Source of the DNA: Chloroflexota bacterium | GTDB lineage: Bacteria > Chloroflexota > Dehalococcoidia > Lucifugimonadales > Lucifugimonadaceae | DNA length: 33,918 nt | Direction of reading: 5' to 3' | Assembly: GCA_002714425.1 (NCBI GenBank) | Contig: PAXI01000005.1 | Location: forward strand, 1-33,918 | Part shown: positions 33,289-33,918 of the stretch, one piece after another | How the letters are laid out: the number at the start of each line of letters is the position of its first letter | Position numbering within the stretch: the stretch's first letter is position 1 | Notes under the pieces: model-generated | The model's input: only the letters and a program-made list of their open reading frames with translations | What the model was told of the DNA's origin: nothing | Database searches by the model: none | Program-made: the position numbers and the translations under genes

Positions 33289-33918
33289 TTAAAAACTAAT
33301 TGCAATTTTTATTACATTATCTTTTTTTTGTCTATACATTTCAAAAGCTTCTTTCATTTGATCAAATTTCATATTATGAGATCGCAATTTACCTGGTTCT
33401 AACCATCCTCTGCTTGCTAAATTAACTACCTCTTTAATTTCCTGGATTGGATTTGAGGTAGAAGCCGCAACAGTAGCGTTTAGTTGTAAATTTTTTGTCA
33501 TCCATTGTCTGTGATTAAATTCTACTTTATCTGGATGGACTAAACTAAATGATATAATTTGACCTTCGTTTTTTGCTATATTTATAGCAGTATTTAGTCC
33601 TGTATGATCTCCTGAGGCATCTACAACTGTATCGAATAACTTACCATTGGTAATTTCTAGTGATTTATCTAAGATGTTTTCTTTTTCTGGGTGTATAAAA
33701 TCTGTAGACCCAAATTCTATACTCTTGATACATCTTGACTTGATCAAATCAATTCCTACGATATTGAGAGCTCCTTGTTTTTCAGCAATTTGAGTAAATG
33801 TTAGGCCAATTGGTCCTTGCCCTATTATTGCTATATTTTTATTTATTGGATTACCCCATTTTTTTGTGGAGAATAAAGCTGTGCCCATTGGCTGGCACAT
33901 TACCCAATCATCAAGTGA
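33289..33918 (-). CDS. Zinc-type alcohol dehydrogenase (MDR), 5' end beyond the window
   Basis: The C-terminal part of a medium-chain dehydrogenase. The frame stays open to the window edge (six more codons, SLDDWV, before Met at 33900), so the N-terminal zinc-binding part is missing from view. Visible is the nucleotide motif IIGQGPIGLTFTQIAEKQG, followed by IVGIDLIKSRC and VVDASGDHTGL, the standard MDR Rossmann layout. The MCQPMGTAL segment corresponds to the helix that precedes the coenzyme domain. It is convergent with the SDR gene, with a 44-nt pyrimidine-rich gap and no clear hairpin. The substrate is unknown. Confidence 0.87.
   Translation of the reverse strand, partial: SLDDWVMCQPMGTALFSTKKWGNPINKNIAIIGQGPIGLTFTQIAEKQGALNIVGIDLIKSRCIKSIEFGSTDFIHPEKENILDKSLEITNGKLFDTVVDASGDHTGLNTAINIAKNEGQIISFSLVHPDKVEFNHRQWMTKNLQLNATVAASTSNPIQEIKEVVNLASRGWLEPGKLRSHNMKFDQMKEAFEMYRQKKDNVIKIAISF

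Overview
The window is a compact, AT-rich bacterial chromosome segment with 32 protein genes, two tRNAs and one long-form SRP RNA. Intergenic gaps are mostly under 150 bp and many genes abut or overlap by 1-9 bp. I suggest a streamlined marine bacterium of the Chloroflexota SAR202 type. This is inference from gene content: three enolase-superfamily dehydratases, two stand-alone ThDP enzymes, a PhyH dioxygenase, a sulfatase, a small DUF5679-like protein, and an Alu-type SRP RNA. No phylogenetic marker was compared.

Layout. 1-2644: tRNA-Lys, then a minus-strand pair (sulfatase, 3-hydroxyisobutyrate dehydrogenase-like). 2645-3310: a heavily palindromic promoter region, a 61-residue protein that looks like a zinc ribbon stripped of every cysteine, and a strong terminator. 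3368-7487: NTF2-like protein, iron-dependent hydroxyacid-oxoacid transhydrogenase, PhyH dioxygenase, peroxiredoxin and an HMA-MauE membrane protein. 7498-17115: carboxyltransferase subunit without a biotin domain, AlkA-like glycosylase, enolase-family dehydratase with an internal 81-bp duplication, RmuC, acetyl-CoA synthetase, sarcosine oxidase-like flavoenzyme and a ThDP enzyme. 17218-26591: a dense sugar-acid-like catabolic cluster (RraA-type aldolase, cupin, two more enolase-family proteins, beta-propeller lactonase, aldo/keto reductase, 2-hydroxyacid dehydrogenase, Zn alcohol dehydrogenase, second ThDP enzyme), interrupted by tRNA-Leu. 26588-33244: YceI-like lipoprotein, LepA, GalU, SRP RNA, RsmA, IspE, a small membrane protein and an atypical SDR. 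33289-33918: a partial alcohol dehydrogenase running off the window.

How the genes may work together. The central cluster contains the enzyme types needed to oxidise a sugar to a lactone (aldo/keto reductase or Zn dehydrogenase), hydrolyse it (propeller lactonase), dehydrate the aldonate (enolase superfamily) and cleave or decarboxylate the product (RraA-type aldolase, ThDP enzymes). Acetyl-CoA synthetase, the transhydrogenase and 2-hydroxyacid dehydrogenase could process the fragments, and the sulfatase could desulfate a substrate. The exact sugar cannot be read from sequence, and no transporter or dedicated sugar-acid regulator is present in the window.

The most unusual objects are the cysteine-free DUF5679-like protein with its array of inverted repeats, the 27-residue in-frame duplication at the active-site loop of the first enolase-family enzyme, the SDR with three altered active-site signatures, and the tRNA-Leu/dehydrogenase junction that lacks a ribosome-binding site.
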